DNA of 64,000 nucleotides, taken from NCBI GenBank assembly GCA_963788185.1, contig CAWBGE010000017.1, positions 806,001 through 870,000 on the forward strand, given 5' to 3'. Source of the stretch: CAIWHR01 sp963788185. Lineage in GTDB: Bacteria > Pseudomonadota > Gammaproteobacteria > Burkholderiales > Casimicrobiaceae. Under the pieces are notes generated by a model. The model saw only the letters and a list, made by a program, of their open reading frames with translations, did not search any database and had not been told where the DNA came from. A program made the translations under genes and the position numbers. The stretch's first letter is position 1; every line of letters starts with the position of its first letter. Positions 8,417-17,512 of the stretch are shown here, piece after piece.

Positions 8417-10057
8417 ATGTCGTTCGCCATGCTTCGTACGCTCTTCCTGCTGCTGCTGGCCGCGCTGCCACTGGCGCCGGCAATCGCCGCGACCCCGAGC
8501 CCCGGCGCTGCTGCCGCCACCAAGCCGACGGAAGCGACGCTGGCGGTCGTCAATCGCGACATCACGGTGTTCCGCGCGACGCTCCTGGGGTACGACCCGG
8601 CGGCACGGGTGGAGCGCTCGCGCGAGCGCATCGGGGCGCTGGACGATGCCGATCTCGACCAGCCGGTCAAGGCGCTCGACGTGACGGTCGGCGACCTTTC
8701 CGGCGTCTCGATCTACGTCGGCGACAAACGCATGTTCTCGCTGGTGGCCGAGGATCTCGATCCCGAGGACAAGACGACGCTCGCCCTGGCGGCGGAGGAC
8801 GCGCGAGCGCGGCTCGCCGACGCGCTCGCGGCGAGGCGCGACATGAGCCGGTGGCCGGTGCTGCTGAAAGGGTTGCTGCACGCGGCCGTCGCCACGGCGC
8901 TGTTCGTGGCGCTCGTCTGGACGCTCCGCCGCATCGGACGGGTGCTTCGCGCCTGGCTCACGCGGCGGCAGGACGCGCTGGCCGCAGCCACTTCGGCCGG
9001 CGCGCCGCAGTGGCTCGAGTACCTGTTCGGATTGCTGATCCAGATGCTGAGGCTGCTCCGCCTGGCGCTGATGCTGGTGCTGGGCTACGCGTGGCTCACC
9101 TATGCGTTCGAGAATTTTCCGCTGACCCAGCCGCTCGGTCACGAACTCGTCCGCTTCATCGGCACGCTTGGCAGCGGACTTGTTGGCAGCATCGTCGGCG
9201 CGGGCCCCGACATCGCGACCATCACGGTCATCCTGTACATGGCGCGCGCCGTTGTCGAGGTCATCGGGCGGTTCTTCGCCAGCGTGCAGAGCGGGCGCAC
9301 CCGCGTGGACTTCATTCACCCCGAAACGGTGCCGGCGACGCGGCGCATCGTGACGTTCCTCGTGTGGGTGTTCGCGGTTGCCGTTGCCTATCCGTTCATT
9401 CCCGGCTCGAGCAGCGACGCGTTCAAGGGGCTGTCGGTGCTGATCGGCGTGATGGTATCGCTGGGGTCGACCGGGCTCATCAACCAGATGATGGGCGGGC
9501 TGGTGCTCGTGTACTCGCGGGCGCTGCGCCGGGGCGACTTCGTCGTCGTGGACGATGTCGAAGGCGTCGTCACGGAGGTCGGGGCGCTGGCGACGAAGGT
9601 CGTCACGATGCGCAACGAGGAAATCACTATCCCGAATTCGGTCCTCACCGCGACCCGGATCCGCAACTATTCGAAGCTCGCGGGCACGCACGGGACGATG
9701 CTGTCGACCAAGGTGACGATCGGCTACGACGCGCCGTGGCGGCAGGTCCACGCGATGCTCGCGCTCGCCGCCGAACGTACGCCGGGCCTGCGGCGGGAGC
9801 CCACGCCGATCGTCTACCAGCGCGCGCTGTCCGACTTCTACGTCGAGTACGAACTGCTTGCAAACACCGACCGGCCGGGCGAGCGGATTCCGATCCTGTC
9901 GGCGCTGCACCAGAACATCCAGGATGTGTTCAACGAGCACGGCGTGCAGATCCTGTCTCCGCACTTTGTCCTGCAACCGACTGGAGGCGCGGTCGTCGTC
10001 CCGCCGGACCAGTGGTACGCGGCGCCTGCCCGGAAGCCGGAGTCGTCCGACACCTGA
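8417..10057 (+). CDS. MscS-family mechanosensitive ion channel
   Basis: A 546-residue inner-membrane protein with an N-terminal signal-like segment, a periplasmic region of about 130 residues, and several membrane helices between residues 155 and 360. The MscS core follows: INQMMGGLVLVYSRALRRGDFVVV is the pore helix and beta domain, and TMRNEEITIPNSVL the conserved beta-domain end. ATG 8417 is preceded by GAGAG at good spacing; TTG 8399 is an upstream alternative. It is longer than E. coli MscS (286 residues) and resembles the extended YnaI/YbdG-like channels that release solutes on hypo-osmotic shock. Confidence 0.88.
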   Translation: MSFAMLRTLFLLLLAALPLAPAIAATPSPGAAAATKPTEATLAVVNRDITVFRATLLGYDPAARVERSRERIGALDDADLDQPVKALDVTVGDLSGVSIYVGDKRMFSLVAEDLDPEDKTTLALAAEDARARLADALAARRDMSRWPVLLKGLLHAAVATALFVALVWTLRRIGRVLRAWLTRRQDALAAATSAGAPQWLEYLFGLLIQMLRLLRLALMLVLGYAWLTYAFENFPLTQPLGHELVRFIGTLGSGLVGSIVGAGPDIATITVILYMARAVVEVIGRFFASVQSGRTRVDFIHPETVPATRRIVTFLVWVFAVAVAYPFIPGSSSDAFKGLSVLIGVMVSLGSTGLINQMMGGLVLVYSRALRRGDFVVVDDVEGVVTEVGALATKVVTMRNEEITIPNSVLTATRIRNYSKLAGTHGTMLSTKVTIGYDAPWRQVHAMLALAAERTPGLRREPTPIVYQRALSDFYVEYELLANTDRPGERIPILSALHQNIQDVFNEHGVQILSPHFVLQPTGGAVVVPPDQWYAAPARKPESSDT

Positions 10058-10112
10058 TGCCGGGGCCGCCCATGGGCACTTGCCGCGGGGCGTTTGCGCA
10101 GCAGCGGCGTCG

Positions 10113-11570
10113 TCACTCGCGCCAGAAGGCGGGGGTGAGGAGCACCAGGATCGAAAAAAGTTCGAGGCGCCCAAGCAGCATCGTGCAGGTCAGCACCCAG
10201 GTCTGGAAATCCGACAGCCCCTGGTAGTTCCCGGACGGTCCCACCTGCCCCAGTCCAGGGCCGGTATTGTTGATGCAAGCGACCGCCGCGCTCAATGCGC
10301 TGACGATGTCGAGTCCGGACGCGAGCAGCAGCATCGTCGCTCCGATCAGCACCGCGCCGTAGATCAGCATGAACGCGAGCACCGACAGCAGGACATCGGT
10401 GGAGACGACGTTGCTGCTCAGTTTCACCGGCGCCACGGCACGCGGATGGAGAATGCGCTTGAACTCGCGCCGCACCTGCTTCACCAACAGCAACAAGCGC
10501 ACCATCTTCACTCCGCCGCCCGTCGATCCGGCACAGGTCGCGAACCCGCAGAGCAACAACATCAGGACCGGCACGAAGACGGGCCACTGCGCGTAGTCTA
10601 CCGTCGCGAATCCGGTCGTCGTGGCGACCGAAACGACATTGAATGCGGCACGGCGCAACGCAGTCAGCATACCGGGATAGACGCCCCCTGCAAAGAGAAT
10701 GATCGTCACCAATGCGACGCTTGCGATGATGACCGCGAAATAGGCGCGCGCCTCGATATCGCGGAAAAGCACGCGCAGGGAGCGCTGCTTCCAGACCAGG
10801 AAGTAGAGCGCGAAATTGACTCCGGCAAGCAGCATGAACAGGATCGCGACGGCCTCGATCGCCGGGGAGTTGAAGGCCGCGAAGCTCGCGTCGTAGGCCG
10901 CGAATCCGCCGAGCCCCATGGTCGAGCACATGTGCATGAAGGCATCGGCCCAGCCCATTCCGGCCCATCGATAGGCGAGCATGCAGGCCAGCGCGATGCT
11001 GAAGTACACGGCCCAAAGGCCCCGCGCGGTGCTGGAGATCCGGGGGGTCAGTTTTTCGTCCTTCATCGGACCGGGCGTCTCGGCCTTGAAGACCTGGCTG
11101 CCGCCGACGCCCAGCAGCGGGAGGATCGCCACCGCCAGCACCAGGATGCCCATGCCGCCGATCAGCACCATGAAGCAGCGCCAGACGTTGATCGACGTGG
11201 GCAGGTTGTCGAGGCCGGTGAGCACGGTGGCGCCGGTGGTTGTCAGTCCCGACACGGCCTCGAAATAGGCGTCGGTGAACGACAGGTCGGGCACGAAGAA
11301 GAGCAGCGGGAGTGCGCCGAACAACGGCAGCACCGTCCACACCAGGGTGACCAGCAGAAAGCCATCGCGCGGACGCAGCTCCCGCCGCTCGCGGCGGCAG
11401 GCAAAGAACAGGGCCGCGCCCGTGACCAGGGTGGCGACGATGGCTTCGTCGTAGGCGAACAGCGCGGCGTCGTGCCCGATCCAGGCGAAGCCGAGCGGCA
11501 CCAGCATCGCCAACCCGAAGAGCACCAGCACGCCGCCCAGAACCGCGAATACGGGGAAGTAAAAGCGCAT
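10113..11570 (-). CDS. trkH: TrkH potassium uptake channel subunit
   Basis: A 485-residue membrane protein with the four selectivity-filter repeats of the Trk/Ktr family: LTTTGATV, TMGLGGFA, VATTTGFAT and NNTGPGLG. It forms the K+-conducting subunit of the Trk system, gated by the cytosolic TrkA ring. The stop of trkA lies 13 bases upstream of its start, so the pair forms an operon in the order trkA-trkH. It converges with the MscS gene, which puts potassium uptake next to osmotic release. Confidence 0.93.
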   Translation of the reverse strand: MRFYFPVFAVLGGVLVLFGLAMLVPLGFAWIGHDAALFAYDEAIVATLVTGAALFFACRRERRELRPRDGFLLVTLVWTVLPLFGALPLLFFVPDLSFTDAYFEAVSGLTTTGATVLTGLDNLPTSINVWRCFMVLIGGMGILVLAVAILPLLGVGGSQVFKAETPGPMKDEKLTPRISSTARGLWAVYFSIALACMLAYRWAGMGWADAFMHMCSTMGLGGFAAYDASFAAFNSPAIEAVAILFMLLAGVNFALYFLVWKQRSLRVLFRDIEARAYFAVIIASVALVTIILFAGGVYPGMLTALRRAAFNVVSVATTTGFATVDYAQWPVFVPVLMLLLCGFATCAGSTGGGVKMVRLLLLVKQVRREFKRILHPRAVAPVKLSSNVVSTDVLLSVLAFMLIYGAVLIGATMLLLASGLDIVSALSAAVACINNTGPGLGQVGPSGNYQGLSDFQTWVLTCTMLLGRLELFSILVLLTPAFWRE

Positions 11571-11583
11571 CTCTACGCGACGG

Positions 11584-13008
11584 TCAGAAGAACGTGGCGC
11601 TGACCTGGAACAGCTTTTCCACCTCGCGCAGCATGCGTTTGCGCGGGATGAAGACGATCACGTGGTCGAGCGACTCGATCACGAGGTCGTGGTGTGCCAT
11701 GAGGATCCTGGGCTTCGCGTCCTCTCCGGCGGGCGTTCCGTCGGGCCGGTGCAGGCCGCGCACGACGGCGCCGATCTGCACGCCGGGCGGAAGCGTGACC
11801 TGGTCGATGCGCCGGCCCACCAGCCGGCTCGACTGGGTGTCGCCTCGGACGATTGCTTCGAGCGCCTCCGACGCGCCGCGCCGCAGGCTGTGCACCGCTT
11901 CGACGTCGCCGCGGCGCACGTGGGCGAGCAACTCGCCGATGACCGCCTGTGCCGGCGAGATGGCAATGTCGATCTGCGTGCCTTGCACGAGGTTGGCGTA
12001 CGCCTTGCGGTTGATCAGCGCCAGCACCCTTCGCGCCCCCATGCGCTTGGCCAGCAGGCACGCCATGATGTTGTCTTCGTCGTCGTTGGTCAGGGCGAGG
12101 AAGAGGTCCGATTCGCGGACGTTCTCGTCCTCCAGCAGCGCCTCGTCGGTACAGTCTCCGTGCAGCACCAGCGTGGACGAGGAGAGCTGCGTTGCCATGT
12201 AATCGCAGCGCTGTCGATCGAAGTCGATGAGCTTGACCTGGTATTGACCCTCGATTTCCCGGGCCAGACGAAGGCCGACGTTGCCGCCGCCCGCGATCAT
12301 GATGCGATGCACGGGGCGCTGGCCGGCGCGATGCAGGGCGGAGAGCAAGGTCCGGATCTGCTCGGTGGGTACCAGGACGAAGACCTCGTCGTTCGGCTCG
12401 ATCCTCGTTTCGCCATGCAACTCCGCGAGCATCGCCTCCTGCCGGTAGATCGCGACGACGCGCATGTCCAGTTCCGGCGCGAGGTTCGGAATCTCGACCA
12501 GTCGACGCTGCGCGAGGATTCCGACCGGCATCACACGCACAACGATCAGGCTCAGCAGTCCGTGCGCGAACTCGAGCACCTGCAGCGCCTGCGGATAGTC
12601 GATCAGCTTGCGGATGGTGGCGGTCACCGAAGCCTCGGGGCAGATCACCTGCTCGACGGCGAATCCGCCCTTGTCCATCAGCGGCCCGCCGGTTTCGAAT
12701 TCGGGAGAACGCAGCCGCGCGATCGTCGTCGCAACGCTGAAGAGGTCGTGGGCGATCTTGCAGGCGACCAGATTGGTCTCGTCGGCGGCTGCGCAGCCGA
12801 TGAGCATGTCCGCATCGCGGATGCCTGCCTGCTCGAGCACCGACGGCTGGATGCCGTTACCGACGACGCCGCGCAGGTCCAGCCGGTCCTGCAGCAGTCG
12901 CAGACGCTGCGGATCGGTGTCGATGACCGTGATGTCGTTCTTTTCGGAGACGAGGCTTTCGGCCACGCTCTCGCCGACCCGACCGGCACCGAGAATGATG
13001 ATGTTCAT
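11584..13008 (-). CDS. trkA: TrkA potassium uptake regulatory subunit
   Basis: A 474-residue cytosolic protein with two RCK_N NAD-binding domains. One begins MNIIILGAGRVGESVAESL and the other, near residue 240, IMIAGGGNVGLRLAREIE. Each is followed by a TrkA_C domain, so it has the tandem arrangement of classical proteobacterial TrkA, slightly longer than the E. coli protein (458). It binds NAD(H)/ATP and gates TrkH. It is the first gene of trkA-trkH. A minus-strand TTGACG about 90 bases upstream is the best -35 candidate but lacks a good -10. Confidence 0.93.
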   Translation of the reverse strand: MNIIILGAGRVGESVAESLVSEKNDITVIDTDPQRLRLLQDRLDLRGVVGNGIQPSVLEQAGIRDADMLIGCAAADETNLVACKIAHDLFSVATTIARLRSPEFETGGPLMDKGGFAVEQVICPEASVTATIRKLIDYPQALQVLEFAHGLLSLIVVRVMPVGILAQRRLVEIPNLAPELDMRVVAIYRQEAMLAELHGETRIEPNDEVFVLVPTEQIRTLLSALHRAGQRPVHRIMIAGGGNVGLRLAREIEGQYQVKLIDFDRQRCDYMATQLSSSTLVLHGDCTDEALLEDENVRESDLFLALTNDDEDNIMACLLAKRMGARRVLALINRKAYANLVQGTQIDIAISPAQAVIGELLAHVRRGDVEAVHSLRRGASEALEAIVRGDTQSSRLVGRRIDQVTLPPGVQIGAVVRGLHRPDGTPAGEDAKPRILMAHHDLVIESLDHVIVFIPRKRMLREVEKLFQVSATFF

Positions 13009-13332
13009 GTGGGTTGATGTTTCAGGCCGGCCCCCGCTCTGCGGCGGCCTTGGCGCACGCCGTCGCGAGAGTGAAAAGAGGGAATGCCTGTCGCGTCAAC
13101 ATCGTGGCAAAGCGCCAGTCTACGCTGCATCGGCGGCGGAGCACCATTGACCTCGCGCCGCGCATCCATTCGCACCGTGGAGGTGAAGATTGCCGCAATC
13201 GAGAAGGGGGTGGATTGGATCGAGTACGCGGCAATGTCGGGCGACGCGACTGCGCGATGGGTGGCCGGCTACTCCTGCGCGACCGCAGCTCCGGCGAAGG
13301 CGGTCGGCGCCAGGGCCGGGCGCGGAATGCGT
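13009..13332. other. 324-base intergenic region upstream of trkA
   Basis: I find no convincing gene here. Plus-strand reading frames cross the region and run into the antisense of the Bug gene, but they lack family signatures and a ribosome site. The segment must contain the trkA promoter on the minus strand. It also lies after the stop of the second Bug gene (13333), so it may hold that unit's terminator, though no strong hairpin with a T-run is seen. Confidence 0.5.
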
Positions 13333-14298
13333 TCAGTCCGGGAGGATTTTCGCATCGCGGATCAGCCTTTCGTAACGCGCTCGCTCGGCGGCGAGCAAGG
13401 CGGTGAGTCGATCGACAGGGCCGGGGAGAACCTCCCCGCCCGCTGCTGCCAGGCGTCCCTTGACGTCGTCGGACGCAAGCGCGCGCTGGATCTCCGCGTG
13501 CAGCCTCGTGACGATGGGAGCAGGCAGTCCCGCGGGGCCGATGAACCCGTACCAGACCGCTGCCTCGAAGCCGGGAAAACCCGATTCCGCGACGGTCGGC
13601 ACGTCCGGGAAGATGCCCGAGCGCACCGGCGTCATCACCACCAGCACGCGCAACTTGCCGCTGCGCACGTGCGGCTGCACTTCCAGCGCATTGACCGCCA
13701 CCGCCTGCACGTGCCCGCCCAGCACGTCGGTGACCGCCTGCGATCCGCCCTTGTACGGGAGGTGCGTCATGGAGATTCCGGCGGCGCGCGCGAACAGCTC
13801 GACTGCAAGATGCGGGGTCGAACCGTTGCCCGGTGACGCGTAGTTCACCGACCCGGGCTTGGCCCTGGCCGCAGCGATGAACTTCTCGATCGTCGCGTGT
13901 TCGGACTGTGCGCTGACGGCCAGCACGACCGGAACGCGGCCCACCAGCGCGATCGGCGTGATGTCACGTCCGAGGTCGTAGGGCGGCGGCTGGTAGAGCG
14001 ACACGTTGGCTGCCACCGCGTTGGCCGTGAGCATCAGCGTATGGCCGTCGGGCGGGCTGTCGATCAGAGTCCGCAGCGCGATGTTGGTCCCGGCGCCCGG
14101 CTTGTTCTCCACGATGATCGGCTGGCCGAGGCTTGCCTGCAGCTGCTGGGAGACTGCGCGCGCGATGATGTCCACCGCGCCACCCGCCGTATAGCCGACG
14201 ATCACGCGGATCGGTCTCGACGGGTAACTCTGGGCGCGGACTCCGGCGGCAGCTGCCACACCGGACAGCATCACCGCGATCGCCACTCTTCGTTTCAT
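13333..14298 (-). CDS. Bug-family (TctC-like) periplasmic substrate-binding protein
   Basis: A 321-residue receptor with a short basic N-terminus, a hydrophobic stretch and a GVRAQS cleavage site. The mature start YPSRPIRVIVGYTAGGAVD, the PIIVENKPGAGTN segment and the PPDGHTLML segment mark the Bug family of carboxylate receptors. ATG 14298 was chosen because GAAGGAG lies just upstream, although the frame stays open for another 58 codons. It is 13 bases downstream of the DUF1932 dehydrogenase stop and probably co-transcribed with it. It is clearly divergent from the other Bug protein in this window (866-1876), so it likely binds a different ligand. Confidence 0.88.
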   Translation of the reverse strand: MKRRVAIAVMLSGVAAAAGVRAQSYPSRPIRVIVGYTAGGAVDIIARAVSQQLQASLGQPIIVENKPGAGTNIALRTLIDSPPDGHTLMLTANAVAANVSLYQPPPYDLGRDITPIALVGRVPVVLAVSAQSEHATIEKFIAAARAKPGSVNYASPGNGSTPHLAVELFARAAGISMTHLPYKGGSQAVTDVLGGHVQAVAVNALEVQPHVRSGKLRVLVVMTPVRSGIFPDVPTVAESGFPGFEAAVWYGFIGPAGLPAPIVTRLHAEIQRALASDDVKGRLAAAGGEVLPGPVDRLTALLAAERARYERLIRDAKILPD

Positions 14299-14311
14299 CT
14301 CGTGGACTCCT

Positions 14312-15277
14312 TCAGGTTTGTGAAAAATCTGTCGCGGTCCGGTTCGGCACCGGAGCAGGGTCGTCGGCTCGATCCGGCGACGCGGCAAGCGCATCGGCAA
14401 GCGCGCGCCAGGAAAACGCGCCGCGCGCCGGATACGCGATGCCCGAACTGGCCATCTGCTGCACGAGCGCATCGTGCCGCACGGCCGTCGCGGTCGCCAT
14501 GATCGGCGGGATGCCGACCTCTTCGAGCGTGAGCGCGACTTCGCGCATCTCGGCGGCGCGCCGCCGACCGTGCTCGGCGACGCGGCTCACCAGGTAATCA
14601 GGCAGCGCCGCACCCCATCCCATGTGCGGGAAGGTCTTGTCGAGCGAAGCCAGCACCGCCTGTTCGGCGCCGAAGCGCCGCGCCGCGAACATCGACTCGA
14701 CGACCAGCGCCTCGATGCCCTTGATCATGATGCTGCGGCACATCTTGATCGCCGAGGCGATCCCGATTTCGTCGGCGACCGCCGTGCCGTTCATGCCGAA
14801 CGCTTTCAGTGTTGCGGCAAACTGCTGCGCCCGCCGGCCGCCGAGAAGCATCGGCACCGCGAGGCGCTGGGGCGGAACGGGCGCCATCACCGCGGCTTCG
14901 ACGTAGTCGGCACCCGAAGCTTCGACCAGGCGCGCGTTGCCGCGCTTGGTTTCCGGGGAGACCGAATTGACGTCGAGAAAGACCTGGCCGGGACGGAGGC
15001 ACGGAGCGATGTCGCGTGCGACGTCGCGCGCGGACGATGCGGTGACCGCCGAGATCACGAGGTCCGCGTCCTGCACCGCGTCGGCCAGCGTATCGTGCGG
15101 CACGACGGCAGCCGCATGCGCGCGCTCCACCATCGCCGGGCGGCTTGCCGGCGCGTCGAGCAGGATGTCGTACGTCGACACCTCGAGGCCCAACTGCACG
15201 AGATCGCGCCCGAAGATCGTGCCGACTTCGCCAAAGCCCACCAGGGTGATGCGCCGTATCGATTGCGGATCGCTCAT
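14312..15277 (-). CDS. DUF1932 NAD(P)-dependent oxidoreductase (6PGDH/HIBADH-like)
   Basis: A 321-residue protein with an N-terminal Rossmann domain (ITLVGFGEVGTIFGRDL, about residues 10-26) and a helical C-terminal DUF1932 domain. The beta-hydroxyacid-dehydrogenase lysine region is visible as SAIKMCRSIMIKGIEAL. ATG 15277 has GGAGATG upstream; the frame is open for another 148 codons but without a better start. Related enzymes oxidise short beta-hydroxy acids or take part in aromatic-acid breakdown. The Bug receptor gene immediately downstream suggests the substrate is a carboxylate imported by that receptor. Confidence 0.82.
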   Translation of the reverse strand: MSDPQSIRRITLVGFGEVGTIFGRDLVQLGLEVSTYDILLDAPASRPAMVERAHAAAVVPHDTLADAVQDADLVISAVTASSARDVARDIAPCLRPGQVFLDVNSVSPETKRGNARLVEASGADYVEAAVMAPVPPQRLAVPMLLGGRRAQQFAATLKAFGMNGTAVADEIGIASAIKMCRSIMIKGIEALVVESMFAARRFGAEQAVLASLDKTFPHMGWGAALPDYLVSRVAEHGRRRAAEMREVALTLEEVGIPPIMATATAVRHDALVQQMASSGIAYPARGAFSWRALADALAASPDRADDPAPVPNRTATDFSQT

Positions 15278-15380
15278 CGCACATCTCCGTCGATTCGTGC
15301 TTCGCTTTTCGCCCGTGCATCGATCATGCCGCGCCTTCCGGACGCAGCCACCGCGAGCGGCCGATCGCCCGCTCGCGACG

Positions 15381-15968
15381 TCAACGCGGCGCTCCCGGCT
15401 CGGGCCCGACGCCGAGCGGCGGCGGCATGATTGCCACCAGATGGCGAAACAGCTCCCGGAACGCCTTGCTGGCGGGGACGCCGACCACCGGATCGTTGTT
15501 CGATGCGAACGCCTCGTCGATCGCTTGCCAGTCCTCCTGCAGCAGCGCTTCGGCGGCCAGCGGCAGCACGGCTTCCTCCTCCTTGCGCATGTGGAGCCAG
15601 TGGAAATGCGCGTAGCGGTCCACGCCCTCGGCGAACTGCGGCAGCGCCGCGGGGTCTGCGCGGCAGCGCTCCCACAGGGCCTTGAGTTCGGCGAAGCGCT
15701 CGCGGCCCATCGTGTGTTCACGGTGCAGGCCGTCGAGCAGCGGCGCGACGTCGGGCCGGCGCAGGCGCAGCCGCGCGAACAGGTACTCGTCCTCCTTCGG
15801 GTGGTGCAGGCGCTCGGGGAACTGCTCGATGTAGTGGAACAGCGCCGCCAGCAGCGTGTGGTCGGGGGCCATGCGCCCGGCTGCGATCCCGGCCACGACC
15901 TGCCGCAACCCTTCGACCACCGCCGTGATCGCGCGATGCTCGTCCTGGATGATGGCGATGGCTTTCAT
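15381..15968 (-). CDS. Hemerythrin domain-containing protein
   Basis: A 195-residue soluble protein made of one hemerythrin-like four-helix bundle. Expected di-iron ligands are visible as His in IIQDEHRAI, His and Glu in LHHPKEDEYLF, His in GLHREHTMG, and the HFHWLHMRKEEEAVLP cluster. The last 50 residues, with a Pro-rich tail, are outside the core. Such proteins bind O2 or NO or protect iron centres. It stands alone between the DUF1932 unit and livF on the same strand and has no obvious functional link to either. Confidence 0.85.
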   Translation of the reverse strand: MKAIAIIQDEHRAITAVVEGLRQVVAGIAAGRMAPDHTLLAALFHYIEQFPERLHHPKEDEYLFARLRLRRPDVAPLLDGLHREHTMGRERFAELKALWERCRADPAALPQFAEGVDRYAHFHWLHMRKEEEAVLPLAAEALLQEDWQAIDEAFASNNDPVVGVPASKAFRELFRHLVAIMPPPLGVGPEPGAPR

Positions 15969-16017
15969 CTCGATGGCTTCCTCTCAGCGCCCGCCGGCCC
16001 GCGCCGGGGGCGCGCAG

Positions 16018-16032
16018 CGCCGCCTTGCGGCG
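16018..16032 (-). terminator. GC hairpin downstream of livF
   Basis: CGCCGC at 16018-16023 pairs with GCGGCG at 16027-16032 around a 3-base loop, about 35 bases past the livF stop on the minus strand. A second GC-rich inverted stretch follows. There is no T-run, so it is a weak terminator or an mRNA 3'-end-stabilising hairpin that closes the long lig-liv unit. Confidence 0.3.
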
Positions 16033-16065
16033 AGGCGAACATGGTGAGCGTCGGGTGTGGACATT

Positions 16066-16767
16066 TCACGCCATCGCCACCAGCCGGTGCAGCGTCGCGG
16101 GATCCAGGCTCAGCGCCGCGCTGTTGGCGCGGTGGACGACGCGGCCGCGCTCGAGCACGATCGCATTCTGCGTGAGCGCGAGCGCGAGCTTCGCGTGCTG
16201 CTCGACGACGATGACCGCCATCCCGCTGTCGGCGACGAGATCGCGGATCACGCTCATCAGCTCCTGCACGATGATCGGCGCCAGGCCTTCCATCGGCTCG
16301 TCGAGCAGGAGCAGGCTCGGATTGACCATCAGCGCCCGGGCGATCGCGAGCATCTGCTGCTCGCCGCCCGACAGCTGGTTGCCGTAGTTCCTGCGCCGCT
16401 CCTCGAGGCGCGGGAAGATCCCGTAGACGCGGGCGACGTTCCAGTGTCCGGGCCGCGCGACGGCGGTGAGGTGCTCCTCCACGGTGAGCGACGGAAACAT
16501 GAACCGCTCCTGCGGCACCCAGCCCAGCCCCGACTGGCTGCGCCGATGGGTCGGCAGCCGGGCGAGGTCGGTGTCGCGCCAGCGAAGGCTGCCGCGGCGG
16601 ACGCGCGTCAATCCCATCAGCGTGACGAGCAGCGTCGTCTTGCCCATTCCGTTGCGGCCGAGGAGCGCCAGCGTGCCGCCCTCGTCGAGCGTCAGCGAGA
16701 CGTCGTCGAGCACGACGCTGTCGCCGTAACCGGCGGTGAGCCCCTCGACGGCAAGCAGCTCAGCCAT
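16066..16767 (-). CDS. livF: LivF: branched-chain-type ABC importer ATPase
   Basis: A 233-residue ABC ATPase with Walker A GRNGMGKTT, signature LSGGEQQM and Walker B LLLLDEP followed by MEGLAP, the LivF type. The start at ATG 16767 overlaps the livG stop by 8 bases and has GAGG upstream. With LivG it powers the LivHM permease. Liv-type (HAAT) importers carry amino acids or, in soil bacteria, aromatic acids. Its place at the end of a protocatechuate/gallate operon points to an aromatic acid. Confidence 0.9.
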   Translation of the reverse strand: MAELLAVEGLTAGYGDSVVLDDVSLTLDEGGTLALLGRNGMGKTTLLVTLMGLTRVRRGSLRWRDTDLARLPTHRRSQSGLGWVPQERFMFPSLTVEEHLTAVARPGHWNVARVYGIFPRLEERRRNYGNQLSGGEQQMLAIARALMVNPSLLLLDEPMEGLAPIIVQELMSVIRDLVADSGMAVIVVEQHAKLALALTQNAIVLERGRVVHRANSAALSLDPATLHRLVAMA

Positions 16768-17512
16768 GCTGCGCCTCGCCGAGGTAGACCTCGCGCACGC
16801 GCGCATCGGCCGCGATCTCGTCCGGCGTGCCTTCGGTCAGGATCCTGCCGCCGACCAGCACCGTGATCCGCTCGGCGAAGCGGAACACGAGCTCCATGTC
16901 GTGCTCGATGAACAGGATGGTGACGTCCTTCGGCAGCGCGGCGATCGCGGCGAACAGCTCGGTGCTCTCGCCGGCCGGAATGCCCGCCGCGGGCTCGTCG
17001 AGCAGCAGGATGCGCGGTTTCGTGGCGAGCGCCAGCGCGATCTCGATCAGCCGCTGCTTGCCGTAGGGCAGATTGCGCGTCAGCGCGTTCGCCTCGGCGC
17101 CGAGGTGCAGCGACTGCAGCAGCGCCTGTGCCTCGTCGATCTCGTCGCGGCGCGTGGCGACGGTCCGGAACCAGACGCCGGCAGCGCCGTTGCGCTCGCA
17201 GATGGCGAGCACCACCGATTCCAGCACGGTGAGGCCGGCGAACAGAGTGTTGATCTGGAAGGTGCGCGTCATGCCGCGCTTGACGCGCTCGTGCTGCGGC
17301 AGCGCGGTGATCCGCTCGCCACCGAGGAACACGTCGCCGGAAGTCGGCGGCAGCGCGCCGGTGAGCAGGTTGATGAGCGTGGTCTTGCCCGCGCCGTTGG
17401 GGCCGATCAGCGCGTGCCGCGCGCCCTGCGGGAACGCGAGCGTGATGTCGCTGTTGGCCTTGAAGGCGCCGAACTGCCTGGACAGGGCGGTGGTGGCGAG
17501 CGCGGCGGTCAT
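16760..17512 (-). CDS. livG: LivG: branched-chain-type ABC importer ATPase
   Basis: A 250-residue ABC ATPase with Walker A GPNGAGKTT and Walker B ILLLDEPAAGI. The signature loop reads LPYGKQR, the form usual in LivG instead of LSGGQ. It ends with the C-terminal LivG extension (EGTPDEIAADARVREVYLG). ATG 17512 overlaps the livM stop as ATGA, indicating translational coupling. It pairs with LivF. Confidence 0.9.
   Translation of the reverse strand: MTAALATTALSRQFGAFKANSDITLAFPQGARHALIGPNGAGKTTLINLLTGALPPTSGDVFLGGERITALPQHERVKRGMTRTFQINTLFAGLTVLESVVLAICERNGAAGVWFRTVATRRDEIDEAQALLQSLHLGAEANALTRNLPYGKQRLIEIALALATKPRILLLDEPAAGIPAGESTELFAAIAALPKDVTILFIEHDMELVFRFAERITVLVGGRILTEGTPDEIAADARVREVYLGEAQHG

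Noticed and set aside
9858..11603. A plus-strand frame of 581 codons across the trkH antisense
   Set aside because: No motif or ribosome site, and trkH with all four filter loops occupies the other strand.
13084..13836. A plus-strand frame beginning in the trkA upstream gap
   Set aside because: More than half is antisense to the second Bug gene, and the unique part shows no family signature or ribosome site.
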